Assembly: GCA_016763695.1 (NCBI GenBank) | Contig: JAESTH010000204.1 | Coordinates: 1-57,724, forward strand | Length of the DNA stretch: 57,724 nucleotides | DNA from: Alcanivoracaceae bacterium | Lineage (GTDB): Bacteria; Pseudomonadota; Gammaproteobacteria; Xanthomonadales; Marinicellaceae | Direction of reading: 5' to 3' | Shown here: piece after piece, positions 35,958 through 45,754 of the stretch | Position numbering within the stretch: position 1 is the first letter of the stretch | Layout: each line of letters begins with the position of its first letter | Notes under the pieces: model-generated | The model's database searches: none | What the model was told of the DNA's origin: nothing | Seen by the model: only the letters and a program-made list of their open reading frames with translations | Translations under genes and position numbers: made by a program

Positions 35958-37436
35958 TTAAAAGTCTTCATAATTATCAAAAAAGATGATGTCTTTTATT
36001 TGATTTACGGCAGCTAATGCATCCAGTCTTCCCCAACCATAAGTGTTGTTTGGTCTTTGTGAACCCAAAATGCCGCTACATGTCTGTTGGGAGGTTTTGG
36101 CAATACTGGAGCGCAACAAAATGTGTTTTAATATTTTGGGCTTGCCTGCCATTGCTGGGTTAGCAGAAATCATTAGAGCTGCCACTCCAGCAACATGAGG
36201 AGCAGCCATGCTGGTGCCACTAAATGACACATAGCCACCATTGACATCAGCTGAACGTACTGAGCTTCCTGGTGCAACCAGATCGGGTTTAATACGGTTG
36301 CTACCATCAACGGTAATTGCACCTTGTGAGCTAAAACTTGATATGGTATCACTAGAGGTAGTTGAGCCAATGGTTAATGATTTATTATAAATGGCTATCG
36401 GTGTGTTTATAGAGTTGCAGCCTGGCCCGCTGTTACCTGCGGATGCCACAACTAGAATTCCTGCAGCAACCACGTTATTGACAACTGACTCCAGTGCATC
36501 TGGCTGGATACAGCCTTCTGAAAAATCACATCCCCAGGAGTTGTTGATGATATGAGGTGCTTTACTGACATCAGGGTTTGAGTCATTGAGGTCTGTTGGT
36601 TCCAGAAAAAATTGAAAACATTCTGTATAGGTTGCTGGTGTGCCTGAGCCTCTATCCATGTTTCTACAGCCAATCCATTTGGCATCTGGAGCGACACCAA
36701 TTTGATTACCTTGTCCATCATCGCCAATCATGGTGCCCATGGTATGGGTGCCATGACCATGATCATCACAGCTTTCGGGATTACTTTGTGCATCTAAACA
36801 GTCAATAATAGGGTTGTTTATGGCATCATGCCAATGATAATTATGATCGACTATTATTCCATTCCACCCTGCATATTTGTTTTTTATTGATTCATGTTGC
36901 CATTGGTAACCTGTATCCTGACCAGCAATAACGACATTTTGTCCCTTGATTCCCTGGTTCCACACTTGTGGTGCGTTAATCATATTAATGTTCCAGCCTG
37001 TGGCATGAATTGCATTGGCCTGCGTTTTTTCGGTAATAACTTTCAAACGCTGTGCTGTATTACTGTAGGCTTTGAGAATACTGTCGGATAAAATAAAGTC
37101 TCTGGCTTGCTGGCTATCCATTTTTATTCTGAGAGAATTGTTAACCCAATAAAATTCATAGTCCTTGGTGAGTGAAGGCAAAAGTGAATTGAGTTTATCT
37201 TTGCTTGCCTGACTATTGGCTTTTAACTGTAGAATAATATTTTTTAAATGACTGATCCTGTCTTTACTCGAAGTCTGTTGAACTTTATATTTGTTTTTCA
37301 ATAAAATATAAAGTTCAACAGATTCATTATTATTTAATTCCCGTTCCAGCTGTTTAGAAATTTTACCATTATTTGTAAAACCTGACTGGCTGATGATTAA
37401 CAGGCAAGCTAAATTTATTGTTTTTAATATTTGCAT
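35958..37436 (-). CDS. Secreted subtilisin-like serine protease (S8 family)
   Basis: A 492-residue protease with signal peptide (about 1-22), N-terminal propeptide region (about 25-140) and peptidase S8 domain. The catalytic triad is Asp in AGQDTGYQWQHES, His in DHGHGTHTMGTM, and Ser in SFSGTSMAAPHVAG; the oxyanion Asn is in IINNSWGCD. It ends in DIIFFDNYEDF, similar to the tail of the FG-GAP protein. It lies 22 bp downstream of the DUF2333 gene on the same strand. Probable role is extracellular protein degradation. Confidence 0.93.
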   Translation of the reverse strand: MQILKTINLACLLIISQSGFTNNGKISKQLERELNNNESVELYILLKNKYKVQQTSSKDRISHLKNIILQLKANSQASKDKLNSLLPSLTKDYEFYWVNNSLRIKMDSQQARDFILSDSILKAYSNTAQRLKVITEKTQANAIHATGWNINMINAPQVWNQGIKGQNVVIAGQDTGYQWQHESIKNKYAGWNGIIVDHNYHWHDAINNPIIDCLDAQSNPESCDDHGHGTHTMGTMIGDDGQGNQIGVAPDAKWIGCRNMDRGSGTPATYTECFQFFLEPTDLNDSNPDVSKAPHIINNSWGCDFSEGCIQPDALESVVNNVVAAGILVVASAGNSGPGCNSINTPIAIYNKSLTIGSTTSSDTISSFSSQGAITVDGSNRIKPDLVAPGSSVRSADVNGGYVSFSGTSMAAPHVAGVAALMISANPAMAGKPKILKHILLRSSIAKTSQQTCSGILGSQRPNNTYGWGRLDALAAVNQIKDIIFFDNYEDF

Positions 37437-37458
37437 GGCGAATGATTATAAACAATTT

Positions 37459-38484
37459 CTAACCATTTTCCAACAACTGTCTGAGATCAATAATACCCGC
37501 ATTGGCTCTGGAAATATAGGATGCCATGACTAAGGAATGATTGGCAAAGAATCCGAAGCCAGAGCCATTTAATATCATCGGTGTCCATATTGACTCTTGG
37601 GTTGACTCAAGTTCTCTGATTATTTGTCTGAGGCTTATTTGGGCGTTTTTCTTTTCTAATACTGAGGAAAAATCAATTTCCATTGCTTTCAAAAAATGAA
37701 TGAGTGCCCATGTTGAGCCACGGGCTTCATAAAAGTTATCATCAATTTTAAACCAACTGGTTTTTACTTTTAACTCACTTGGTCTATAAGTCGATTGTGT
37801 GGCTGCGGTATCACCACTGAGATCGGTATTGAGTCGCTCTTTTGCTACGCTGGCACTGAGTTTTTGTGATAAACCACCCAGTCGTTTTTCCACCAGATTT
37901 AGCCAGGTTACCAGATTGTCTGCTCTGGCATAGAATTGCGCATCAGTATGATCTGAATCTCCAAGTCTGCTTAAATATTTATGCATATCTTCTATTGCTT
38001 CTTCATATTGTGACTCTGTTCTTGGTAGTATCCACGAGACATTGTCGAAATGAAACTTTGGGTCAGACCGTTTTAAGTCATCATCTTCCAGAGATTGGCT
38101 TTGTGAGCGACTAAAATCATTGCGCAATACTCGCGCTAGATCCCTGATTTGTACCAGTACGCCATATTCCCAGTTAGGGATGTTATCCATAAATACAGAT
38201 GGAGGCATTTTATCGTTACTTAAATATCCGCCAGGTTTGTGTAATAGGGTGTCGGCTACTTCTAGTAATGTTACCGTGGTGGTCAATCCAGTCACCACTT
38301 GATGTCCATGTAAGTCTGCACGTTTTGCAGTGATTTTTTTGACATCGAAAAGCTTGGGTTCCCGATCATAATAAAGCATTAATATACCATTGATAATTAT
38401 AAATAGTATTATCAACCATTTTATCATTTGTAATTTGCTTTTTTTCTTGGCTGCTTTGTTTACAGGGTATCTATTATCTGTCAT
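37459..38484 (-). CDS. DUF2333-family membrane-anchored protein
   Basis: A 341-residue protein with a lysine-rich start (AAKKKSKLQM), one transmembrane anchor (about 22-42, MIKWLIILFIIINGILMLYY) and a periplasmic domain. The pattern GYLSNDKMPP...DNIPNWEYGVLVQIRDLARVLRNDFSRSQSQS with later WILPRTESQYEEAI and SGFGFFANHSLVMASYISRANAGIIDLR is that of DUF2333, a gammaproteobacterial family of unknown role. It is divergent from the MATE gene. Confidence 0.85.
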   Translation of the reverse strand: MTDNRYPVNKAAKKKSKLQMIKWLIILFIIINGILMLYYDREPKLFDVKKITAKRADLHGHQVVTGLTTTVTLLEVADTLLHKPGGYLSNDKMPPSVFMDNIPNWEYGVLVQIRDLARVLRNDFSRSQSQSLEDDDLKRSDPKFHFDNVSWILPRTESQYEEAIEDMHKYLSRLGDSDHTDAQFYARADNLVTWLNLVEKRLGGLSQKLSASVAKERLNTDLSGDTAATQSTYRPSELKVKTSWFKIDDNFYEARGSTWALIHFLKAMEIDFSSVLEKKNAQISLRQIIRELESTQESIWTPMILNGSGFGFFANHSLVMASYISRANAGIIDLRQLLENG

Positions 38485-38555
38485 GATTTGAGACTCAATT
38501 AAGGTAAAGCTATTCTAGCAAAGCTAAAAACTAATATCATGTGCTAAAAGTCAGT

Positions 38556-39902
38556 ATGGCAAAAAAATCTACAATTCAATCATATCAAAATATATTTTCC
38601 ATTGCCTTGCCTATGATTTTGTCTGCTATCAGTATTCCTATGTTGGGTATAGTTGATACGGCTATTTTAGGGCATCTGGATTCTCCAATCTATCTGGCAG
38701 CGATAAATATAGGGGCAACTATTTTTAATGTTTTATTTTGGGGCTTTGGTTTTTTAAAGATGAGTACCACAGGATTGATAGCGCAGTCCTATGGGCAACA
38801 AAATCAGGCTAAAATCAACCAGCAACTGACTCAAGCATTAGTCATAGGTTTATTTATTGCCGTCATTTTGTTGTTGTTTCAGCGGTGGATAGGTGTTTTT
38901 GCAATTAATCTAACTGCGCAGGGTGGGCAGGTTGCCGATATGGCAGCGCACTATTTTCAGATTCGGATTTTTTCTGCTCCAGCTACTTTGGTTATTTATG
39001 TATTATTTGGCTATTTTTTAGCCATTCAACAGGCCAGAAAAGTATTGTTTATTATGCTGGTTAATCAGGTTGGTAATATGTTTTTGGATTATGTTTTTGT
39101 GATGGAGTACAATTGGGGGATTGCTGGTGTTGCATATGGTTCTGTCATTTCGGAATATGCTGCAGTATTATTAGCTTTGTATTTTCTTTTTGCTACAGGC
39201 TTTAAATTGCCTCATTGGGCTCAATTGAAGATATGGCTGTCTCCAAATGCTGAGATGAAAAGTTTCTTTTTACTTAATCGTGATATTTTCATACGAACAT
39301 TGTGTCTTATGGCTGTTTTTGCAATGATGACCAAGGGTAGTGCCAGGTTAGGAGAACTGACTTTGGCGGCTAATGCCGTTTTGCTGAACTTCTTTTATTT
39401 GATGTCTTATGGTTTGGATGGGTTTGCTCATGCGGTTGAATCACTATGTGGTCAGGCATATGGAGCTAAGGATAAAAAGGCACTACAACAAATTTTAAAA
39501 CATGTTTTTGTCATTTCGTTTAGCATAGCAACAATATTTAGTCTTTTATATATAGTTTTTGGAGAGAAAATTGTGAGCCTGTTAACATCTATGCAACAAG
39601 TGCAAATTTATGCTTCCCAATATATGATATGGCTTGTTATTATTCCTGTGATTGCTATGCCGAGTTTTATCTATGATGGTTTGTTCATTGCTACAACCGA
39701 AGCAAAAATAATGCGAAATTCTATGGTTATGGCAACGATTTTTTGTTATATTCCTTTATGGTATTTGTTAAGGCGATATGATAATCATGGTTTATGGTTG
39801 GCTTTTTTAAGTTTTTTTGTGATCAGGTCAATAGCAATACACATATATTATAAGAAATGGATAAAATTTTGGGCACAATCACTAGACAAAAACAGCATAT
39901 GA
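38556..39902 (+). CDS. MATE-family multidrug/toxin exporter (DinF/NorM type)
   Basis: A 448-residue, twelve-span cation-coupled efflux protein. The ATG at 38556 (MAKKSTIQSYQNIFSIALPMILSA) is the likely start; the frame extends to a GTG at 38541. Motifs are PMILSAISIPMLGIVDTAILGHL, FLKMSTTGLIAQSYG and, in the second half, DGFAHAVESLCGQAYGAKD, typical of DinF. Its stop overlaps the ATG of the patatin gene by ATGA. Confidence 0.92.
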   Translation: MAKKSTIQSYQNIFSIALPMILSAISIPMLGIVDTAILGHLDSPIYLAAINIGATIFNVLFWGFGFLKMSTTGLIAQSYGQQNQAKINQQLTQALVIGLFIAVILLLFQRWIGVFAINLTAQGGQVADMAAHYFQIRIFSAPATLVIYVLFGYFLAIQQARKVLFIMLVNQVGNMFLDYVFVMEYNWGIAGVAYGSVISEYAAVLLALYFLFATGFKLPHWAQLKIWLSPNAEMKSFFLLNRDIFIRTLCLMAVFAMMTKGSARLGELTLAANAVLLNFFYLMSYGLDGFAHAVESLCGQAYGAKDKKALQQILKHVFVISFSIATIFSLLYIVFGEKIVSLLTSMQQVQIYASQYMIWLVIIPVIAMPSFIYDGLFIATTEAKIMRNSMVMATIFCYIPLWYLLRRYDNHGLWLAFLSFFVIRSIAIHIYYKKWIKFWAQSLDKNSI

Positions 39903-42118
39903 AAGGGTCGTCAGCTAGAAAATTATTTTTGGTAATTTTTTTGGTGTTGATTGCTGCTGATTCGTTTGCATATGATAAGAATAGACCTAAAATTGGTTTA
40001 GTGCTATCTGGAGGTGGTGCCAGAGGGCTGGCACATATTGGTGTGCTTAGAGCTCTTGAGCAAAAAAAAATACCCATTGATTATATCGCAGGTACGTCAA
40101 TTGGTAGCATAGTTGGAGGCTTGTATGCCACGGGCATGAGTACTGAAGATCTTGAGTGGGTTGTAAAATCAATCGATTGGGAGCGGGTCTTTAGACCGAC
40201 AGCTGATAGAAAAAAACAGCAATACAGTGCTAAACAAGCAGATAAAAACTATTTTGTTGATCTGGAATTAGGGCTGTCAAAATCGGGTCCAAAGAGTGCT
40301 AAAGGTTTTGTTGGGGGACAGCAATTGATGTTGGAGCTACAACGCATTGTTGGTTCGATTAAAACGCAAAATTTTAATGATTATCCTATTCCATTCCGGG
40401 CAGTTACTACAGATTTAAATACAGCAGAACCTTATGTCATTGATCATGGTGATTTAGCCATGGCCATGCGGGCTTCCATGGCTGTTCCCCTTGTTTTTGG
40501 ACCGATTAATCATCAGGGGCGATTTTTAGCTGACGGAGGAATACTTAATAACCTCCCTGTAGATGTGGCCAGGCAAATGGGGGCAGATATCGTTATTGCA
40601 GTAAATATTTCTTCACCCTTAAGTCATATTAATGAGAGCTCATCAATTATTTCTGTTTCTTACCAAAGCGTAGATGTAGCATTAATTCAAAATACTATCC
40701 AGTCATTGGGTCTGGCCGATATTGTCATCGCCCCAAGTTTAAAAAATTTAGGCGCTACAGATTTTGATAAATACAAAGAGTTTATCCAAGCAGGAATTGA
40801 AAGTGTACAGAGAAAGTCACTGGTGCTAGATCATTTAAGACTGAATGTCAGTGATTACTTAACTTCTGTAGATTCACGCAATATTTTGATTCAGGAGATT
40901 CCTAAAGTTATTGATTTTGTCAGTTTTATTGGCAATAAGCGCACTTCTGTGGAAAGGCTGAGTAATAAGACCAAACACATTTTGGCAAAACCTTTTGTTA
41001 CCTCTGAAATACAGGATTTAGCCAGCGAGTTGGCCATTGATAATGATATATTGACAGTGACCTATAGAGTTGTTTCCAATGAAATTAAACAGCAGGGTAT
41101 TGAGTTTACTATTGAAGAAAAAAATTGGGGGCCAGATTATCTGAAATTTGGTTTAAAAGTAGCTGACGATTTTGACTCCAATACGCGAATTTCGCTATTG
41201 GCAAGACACCACCGATATAATATTAATCATAAAGGTGGGGAGTGGATAAATGACATCAGTGTCGGAAGTGTTTTGCAGTGGCGCTCAGAATTAAATCAAC
41301 CGCTGGATTATGCAGATAAATATTTTTTGAGTGCCAATTTCAATTTATCAAAAGACAGCCGTCGATTTTACGGCAATATTTTTAACCCATCACTGGTAGG
41401 ACAACAACTTGATGATGAATTTGATATACAGCCAACAGGAGAATATGATATTAAGGAATATTCCTTTGGTATAGACTGGGGTGTTAATATCACTGAGAAT
41501 AGTGAGTTTCGTTCTGGTTTATGGGTCATGGATCAAAATGTGGTTGCAGTCATAAATAACTCAGGATTTAAAACTGCAATCGACAGAGCGATTGGTTTTC
41601 GTTTTCGTTATGGTTTGGAAACCTTGGATAAGGCCATATTTTCAACTACAGGTGTTGATTTAAAATCTGAAATTGCATTATTTGATAAGGTTCAATGGTT
41701 GAATTTTGATTATTCCCAACGATTTCTTGTATCTGAAAATACCGCTTTGCACCTTGGCTTTCAGGGGGATTTTGTCAACAGTGCAGATGATGGGGAAATA
41801 CAGTTTGCCTATGGTGGTTTGGAAAATTTTGCAGGTTTTCCACAGCATTCCCTGCTTGGACTCAATGCAATAGTCATGGAATTTGGTGCTTTTACTGAAT
41901 TGGATACGATTAATTTACCGATATTTGGGTCGCCCAAATTTATCCTAAAGGGGCATTATGGCAATGTTTGGCAACATCATATCAAGTTGGAAGACATGAT
42001 TTATGGCTATTCCGCAGGTATATCTCTTGACGTGGTTAATACTGTGGTGTTTTTGGGCAGTGGTTATTCTAATGGTGGTGATTTTCGGTTTTATTTGAGA
42101 TTGGGTACGGGTTTTTAA
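39899..42118 (+). CDS. Patatin-like phospholipase with C-terminal outer-membrane barrel
   Basis: A 739-residue exported protein. From ATG 39899 there is a signal peptide (KLFLVIFLVLIAADSFA), then a patatin domain (about 30-320) with oxyanion GGGARG, nucleophile GTSIGS and Asp in LADGGILNNLP, and a POTRA-like segment plus a BamA/surface-antigen type beta barrel in the last 350 residues. This layout is like PlpD-type (type Vd) autotransporters or RssA-like/patatin outer-membrane proteins. An in-frame ATG upstream at 39857 would overlap the MATE gene by 46 bp and lacks the neat signal-peptide start. ATGA overlap suggests coupling with the MATE gene. Confidence 0.88.
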   Translation: MKGSSARKLFLVIFLVLIAADSFAYDKNRPKIGLVLSGGGARGLAHIGVLRALEQKKIPIDYIAGTSIGSIVGGLYATGMSTEDLEWVVKSIDWERVFRPTADRKKQQYSAKQADKNYFVDLELGLSKSGPKSAKGFVGGQQLMLELQRIVGSIKTQNFNDYPIPFRAVTTDLNTAEPYVIDHGDLAMAMRASMAVPLVFGPINHQGRFLADGGILNNLPVDVARQMGADIVIAVNISSPLSHINESSSIISVSYQSVDVALIQNTIQSLGLADIVIAPSLKNLGATDFDKYKEFIQAGIESVQRKSLVLDHLRLNVSDYLTSVDSRNILIQEIPKVIDFVSFIGNKRTSVERLSNKTKHILAKPFVTSEIQDLASELAIDNDILTVTYRVVSNEIKQQGIEFTIEEKNWGPDYLKFGLKVADDFDSNTRISLLARHHRYNINHKGGEWINDISVGSVLQWRSELNQPLDYADKYFLSANFNLSKDSRRFYGNIFNPSLVGQQLDDEFDIQPTGEYDIKEYSFGIDWGVNITENSEFRSGLWVMDQNVVAVINNSGFKTAIDRAIGFRFRYGLETLDKAIFSTTGVDLKSEIALFDKVQWLNFDYSQRFLVSENTALHLGFQGDFVNSADDGEIQFAYGGLENFAGFPQHSLLGLNAIVMEFGAFTELDTINLPIFGSPKFILKGHYGNVWQHHIKLEDMIYGYSAGISLDVVNTVVFLGSGYSNGGDFRFYLRLGTGF

Positions 42119-42135
42119 GCAAGATTTATTGAATA

Positions 42136-42618
42136 ATGAAAAATTTAACTGAATTTCCTCTGGCATTACAGCTTTTGATGCAGACTGATGGAACCGTTAC
42201 AGAGCTTATCAAACTTTTAACTCAGGAAGATATCATCGTATGCAAGTTATCAGAAAAAATTACTGATGATAATGGTGTTCGTGTTCTTGACAGGCATATA
42301 TTTTTACAGGGAAAACGAAGTGGAAAAAATTGGTTATATGCACAATCAAAAATCTATCTGGATAATCTTCCTGCGGAGTTTGTTAACGACCTACTGGAGA
42401 AAACCATTCCAATAGGCACGTTATGGATAAATTATCGCATGGAAACATTTAAACAGTTAATTAACCAATATGAAGAGCTCTCATTGGGGCAGGGTGATTC
42501 AGGTTTTAAAGCATCAACTAATCTTCTGACAAGAGTTTATCAGGTATTTAATCAGTACAAGATAATTATGGAAATTACGGAGAAATTTCCCATTGATGAA
42601 TATGAAAATTTGATTTGA
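42136..42618 (+). CDS. Chorismate-lyase-like (UbiC/DUF98) protein
   Basis: A 160-residue protein resembling UbiC and DUF98 proteins by layout: hydrophobic start (FPLALQLLMQTDGTVTELIKLL), RVLDRHIFLQGKRSGKNWLYAQSKIYLDNLP (resembles the E. coli RxxxL...AGRTV region), PIGTLW and a closing Y...IIMEITEKFP. If active it would make 4-hydroxybenzoate from chorismate, the first ubiquinone step. It follows the patatin gene by 17 bp. The similarity is weak by eye, so function stays tentative. Confidence 0.5.
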   Translation: MKNLTEFPLALQLLMQTDGTVTELIKLLTQEDIIVCKLSEKITDDNGVRVLDRHIFLQGKRSGKNWLYAQSKIYLDNLPAEFVNDLLEKTIPIGTLWINYRMETFKQLINQYEELSLGQGDSGFKASTNLLTRVYQVFNQYKIIMEITEKFPIDEYENLI

Positions 42619-42673
42619 TATCTGTGGGTTATATTCCTGCTGATTTTAATTATGAATATGTCTCCTGTTTTTT

Positions 42674-43975
42674 CTAATGATTTATTCTGTCAAGAAAATC
42701 AAGCCATGCCACATTGGCAGCAATACCAATGTTTCTAAATCCATGAAATGTAAAAGGGGTTGGAGCTGTTATTGGTACTGGACAGTGGTGACAGCTATCT
42801 GCAGAGTTACTGACTAACACTTCAGATAGCAGTTTGCCCATTGTGGTTGTCATGGCAATACCTCTGCCATTACACCCTATGGCAGCATAACAACCTGAAT
42901 CTAGTTTGAAAATATGGGGAAGGTGGCTAGGAGTGATAGCAAGATAGCCGCTCCATTTATAGTCTATTTGTAGATCGTTAATAAAAGGAAAACGGTTTTG
43001 AGCGGCACGATATAAATTTTTAAACATGGCTGCGTTTTCACTGCCACCCGTTGCATAAGCTCCACCCATTATTAACCGTTTGTCAGCGGTAATTCTAAAT
43101 GAGGTTAATAACCTGGAAGCATCTGATGCGGCTTCCTTATTGGGTAATATTCTCATCCAATCTTTTTTATCTAAGATTTTTGTGGCAATTTGGGCTGTAC
43201 GTACAGGAACGATTGATCGTGTCAACTTGTCATCAAGTTGTCCATAAGCATTTGTGCAGATGAGAACTTGTTCAGACAGTACCTTCCCCTGTTCAGTTGT
43301 GACGCTCCAGCCTTGTGTGTGTTTATTCACAGATAAAACCGGAGAGTATTCAAAAACTTGTGCACCTTCTTGACATGCAGCCCGCATTAAGCCTCGTGTA
43401 TAGGCCAATGGGTTCAGGCAGCCTCCTCGGGCATCAAACAACGCTGCTGAGTACCAATTTGTACCTAATCTGTAGGCTAAGTCATTTTGGTTAATCATCT
43501 CAACAGCAGCACCCAAGTTACTCCATTGTTGCATACGTGATGTGATTTCATGTATGGCATTTTTTGATCGAGCAGGTTGAATCCAGCCATGTCTTAGGGC
43601 ATCACACTCAATTTTATATTTCTTTATTAATGAGAAAACCAGATCAGGAGCAACACCTGAGCAGTCCAATAATTGTTCGCCTCTTTCTTGTCCCAGGTGT
43701 TTGATAACTTCTTTTGGATCAAGTTTTAATCCTGCAACAACCTGGCCATTATTGCGGCCGGATGCACCCCAGCCAACTACATTTGCTTCCAGACATATAA
43801 CTTTTAACCCCTTTTTAGCCAAATGTAAAGCGGCTGATAATCCACAAATTCCTGCTCCTAGTATGGTGACATCAGTTTTAACATTATTTAATAATGGTGA
43901 CTTTGCAGGACTCTCTGGACTACAGGCAGCCCAAAGTGAGTGACATGCAGAATTTGTATCCATATCATTATTCAA
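42674..43975 (-). CDS. FAD-dependent oxidoreductase of the DAO family
   Basis: A 433-residue amine/amino-acid oxidase-type flavoprotein. The FAD dinucleotide loop is VTILGAGICGLSAALHLAKKGLKVICLEA near residue 33, then GWGASGRNNGQVVAGL, and the C-terminal AIGCNGRGIAMTTTMGKLLSEVL closes the FAD site. This pattern resembles PuuB/OrdL gamma-glutamylputrescine oxidase-type enzymes. The N-terminal residues (about 1-25, CHSLWAACSPESP) also fit. It overlaps the VOC gene by 8 bp and is the last gene of a coupled operon. The real substrate is unknown. Confidence 0.82.
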   Translation of the reverse strand: MNNDMDTNSACHSLWAACSPESPAKSPLLNNVKTDVTILGAGICGLSAALHLAKKGLKVICLEANVVGWGASGRNNGQVVAGLKLDPKEVIKHLGQERGEQLLDCSGVAPDLVFSLIKKYKIECDALRHGWIQPARSKNAIHEITSRMQQWSNLGAAVEMINQNDLAYRLGTNWYSAALFDARGGCLNPLAYTRGLMRAACQEGAQVFEYSPVLSVNKHTQGWSVTTEQGKVLSEQVLICTNAYGQLDDKLTRSIVPVRTAQIATKILDKKDWMRILPNKEAASDASRLLTSFRITADKRLIMGGAYATGGSENAAMFKNLYRAAQNRFPFINDLQIDYKWSGYLAITPSHLPHIFKLDSGCYAAIGCNGRGIAMTTTMGKLLSEVLVSNSADSCHHCPVPITAPTPFTFHGFRNIGIAANVAWLDFLDRINH

Positions 43976-44825
43976 TAAATTCTAATACCACACCGCAAGT
44001 ATATTCTGCGCCTACAAGAATGTTACCTGTGGCTGACGATTTAAATGGAATTTGTGCATGACTTAAGATGTTTTTAATTTTTGTAATGTCATCTACTTTT
44101 AAGCTAGTTACACCTAAATGAGACTGTTTTTTTATTTTTCTGGATAATTCACCATATGTTGTCTGGTATTCTTTTGCAGATAACAGGTGTATATGTTGTT
44201 TGCTGGGTAATGATATATGTAAGCTATTACCAATACGCTTTACAGCATCTTTACCAAGTAAATGTTGTTGAACCCGTTCAACTTTATCTGTGTCTGTGAT
44301 GAGACCTGTCATGGAAATGACGCCAGTTACACCATTGGCATGGGTTAAATATTGAGGTTTGCGAATTAACTCAGGAGTCAGGTGTTGGCAACAGACTACA
44401 TGCATTAGACCAGTTATATCCTCATCATTGGGAAAACACAAAGAAAACTTGGGTTGAACCCAACCCTCCGATAATTCAAAATTACGGGTTAATTGCTGAA
44501 CGGGTCTTTCTGGCTTTATACCATTATTAGACATTTCATTATAGTTGTTCTTGGCACTGTCTGTTCCAAAAGCAATGCCCATCAGGCCTTCTCCATACTG
44601 ATCCAGTACTTTGTCAAGGTTTAGGGTGTAACGTTCAGGATTTAAAATACCGCGTAATTCGAGATAATCATCAGCAAACATAATGCACCAATTGCCAGTG
44701 CCCCATTCAACATGACTGCCTCTAGGTGGAACCGTAAAACCCAGCTTTTCATAAGTTTTAGCCGAGCTACTCATATTTTCTACGGCTATAACAGGGTGAT
44801 CAATTGATTTAATACCATTAAACAT
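43968..44825 (-). CDS. VOC-superfamily protein (glyoxalase-like)
   Basis: A 285-residue protein starting MFNGIKSIDHPVIAVENM at the ATG 44825; the frame extends 12 bases to a TTG but a TTGAGA ribosome site fits the ATG. Two VOC beta-alpha-beta-beta-beta units are visible: the first with DHPVIAVENMSSSAKTYEKLGFTV and the metal-like His/Glu, the second around HLGVTSLKVDDITKIKNIL. It resembles the Glyoxalase_3-type fold. It overlaps the FAD oxidoreductase gene by 8 bp and starts 1 bp after the rhodanese stop. Function may be metal-dependent lyase or dioxygenase; not determined. Confidence 0.75.
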   Translation of the reverse strand: MFNGIKSIDHPVIAVENMSSSAKTYEKLGFTVPPRGSHVEWGTGNWCIMFADDYLELRGILNPERYTLNLDKVLDQYGEGLMGIAFGTDSAKNNYNEMSNNGIKPERPVQQLTRNFELSEGWVQPKFSLCFPNDEDITGLMHVVCCQHLTPELIRKPQYLTHANGVTGVISMTGLITDTDKVERVQQHLLGKDAVKRIGNSLHISLPSKQHIHLLSAKEYQTTYGELSRKIKKQSHLGVTSLKVDDITKIKNILSHAQIPFKSSATGNILVGAEYTCGVVLEFIE

Positions 44826-44826
44826 T

Positions 44827-45207
44827 TTATTTCTCAACTTGTCGCTTATTCTCTAATGCAGCTTCCATTGCTGAGAGGGCCTGAGCATTGTAAATATTAT
44901 CATACCCCAGTTTTTTTAGCTCATTTATGGCAACTGAAGCACGTCGTCCAGAGCGGCAATAAAATACCACTGAACGACTTTTATCCATACCAATTGCCTT
45001 GATTAACAGTGGTATATTTTCATATTCAATATTAATGGCCTTTGTCAGGTGGCCATCTTTGAACTCCTGTTTTGTTCTTACATCAATTAGTAATGCTCCT
45101 TTGTCTAGTTTTTCCCAGGCCAGTTGTTGTTCTGGCCCAAATTTACTGCAGGAGAATAGAGTATGAAACAGTGTAAATATGACAATATACTTGAAAAGCA
45201 TTTTCAT
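44827..45207 (-). CDS. Rhodanese-like sulfurtransferase, probable lipoprotein
   Basis: From the ATG at 45207 the 126-residue protein begins with a lipoprotein signal (MKMLFKYIVIFTLFHTLFSC), then one rhodanese domain with LIDVRTKQEF and the active-site loop FYCRSGRRAS. The open frame starts 27 bases earlier (45234), overlapping the peroxiredoxin stop by 8 bp; that start is possible. A periplasmic single-domain rhodanese can move sulfane sulfur to cyanide or thiols. The tight gene spacing with a peroxiredoxin suggests a redox-stress role. Confidence 0.85.
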   Translation of the reverse strand: MKMLFKYIVIFTLFHTLFSCSKFGPEQQLAWEKLDKGALLIDVRTKQEFKDGHLTKAINIEYENIPLLIKAIGMDKSRSVVFYCRSGRRASVAINELKKLGYDNIYNAQALSAMEAALENKRQVEK

Positions 45208-45226
45208 TTGAAAAGATGAAAGTGTG

Positions 45227-45754
45227 TTAGTCATTTTTATATGTTTTTTGTAATATTTTTAAATCACTAATCACCTCTGTGCTGTGTGAACTTGGAGAGA
45301 CATCTGCATAAAACTTAGCGATAATACCTTGTGGATTGATAATGAAAGTTTGTCTTTTTGCATAATGCATCAGAGGGATTTTTTTAACCACTTTATACTC
45401 AGTTGCCATGATTTCATCTTTATCGGCAAGTAATGTATAGGGGATACTGTATTTTTCGGCAAATTGTTTATGTGATTCAATATCATCAAGTGAAGCACCA
45501 ACTACGATGGCGCCAAGTTTTTCAATGGCCTTGTAATCAGTTGTAAAGTTTTTTGCCTCGATGGTACAGCCAGGAGTATCATCTTTTGGATAAAAATATA
45601 AGACTAACCATTTACCCTTATATTCTTCAAGTGTATGAAATATTCCATTTTGATCGGGCAAATCAAAACCTGGGGCGGCTTTTCCCTGCCATGAATCATC
45701 TGCAAACAAACTAAAGTTAATGATTAATGTAATAGTAATAAAAATTCTTCTCAT
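45227..45754 (-). CDS. Exported peroxiredoxin of the BCP/PrxQ group
   Basis: A 175-residue thiol peroxidase. From the ATG at 45754 it has a signal peptide (MRRIFITITLIINFSLFA), and this ATG overlaps the prolyl oligopeptidase stop as ATGA, so it is preferred over the ATG at 45769. The peroxidatic cysteine is in YPKDDTPGCTIEAKNF. PrxQ/BCP proteins often have a second Cys five residues later (TPGCTxxAC); here it is Lys, so it should act as a 1-Cys enzyme or use a partner. FDLPDQNG and the C-terminal RQTFIINPQGIIA match the family. Confidence 0.9.
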   Translation of the reverse strand: MRRIFITITLIINFSLFADDSWQGKAAPGFDLPDQNGIFHTLEEYKGKWLVLYFYPKDDTPGCTIEAKNFTTDYKAIEKLGAIVVGASLDDIESHKQFAEKYSIPYTLLADKDEIMATEYKVVKKIPLMHYAKRQTFIINPQGIIAKFYADVSPSSHSTEVISDLKILQKTYKND

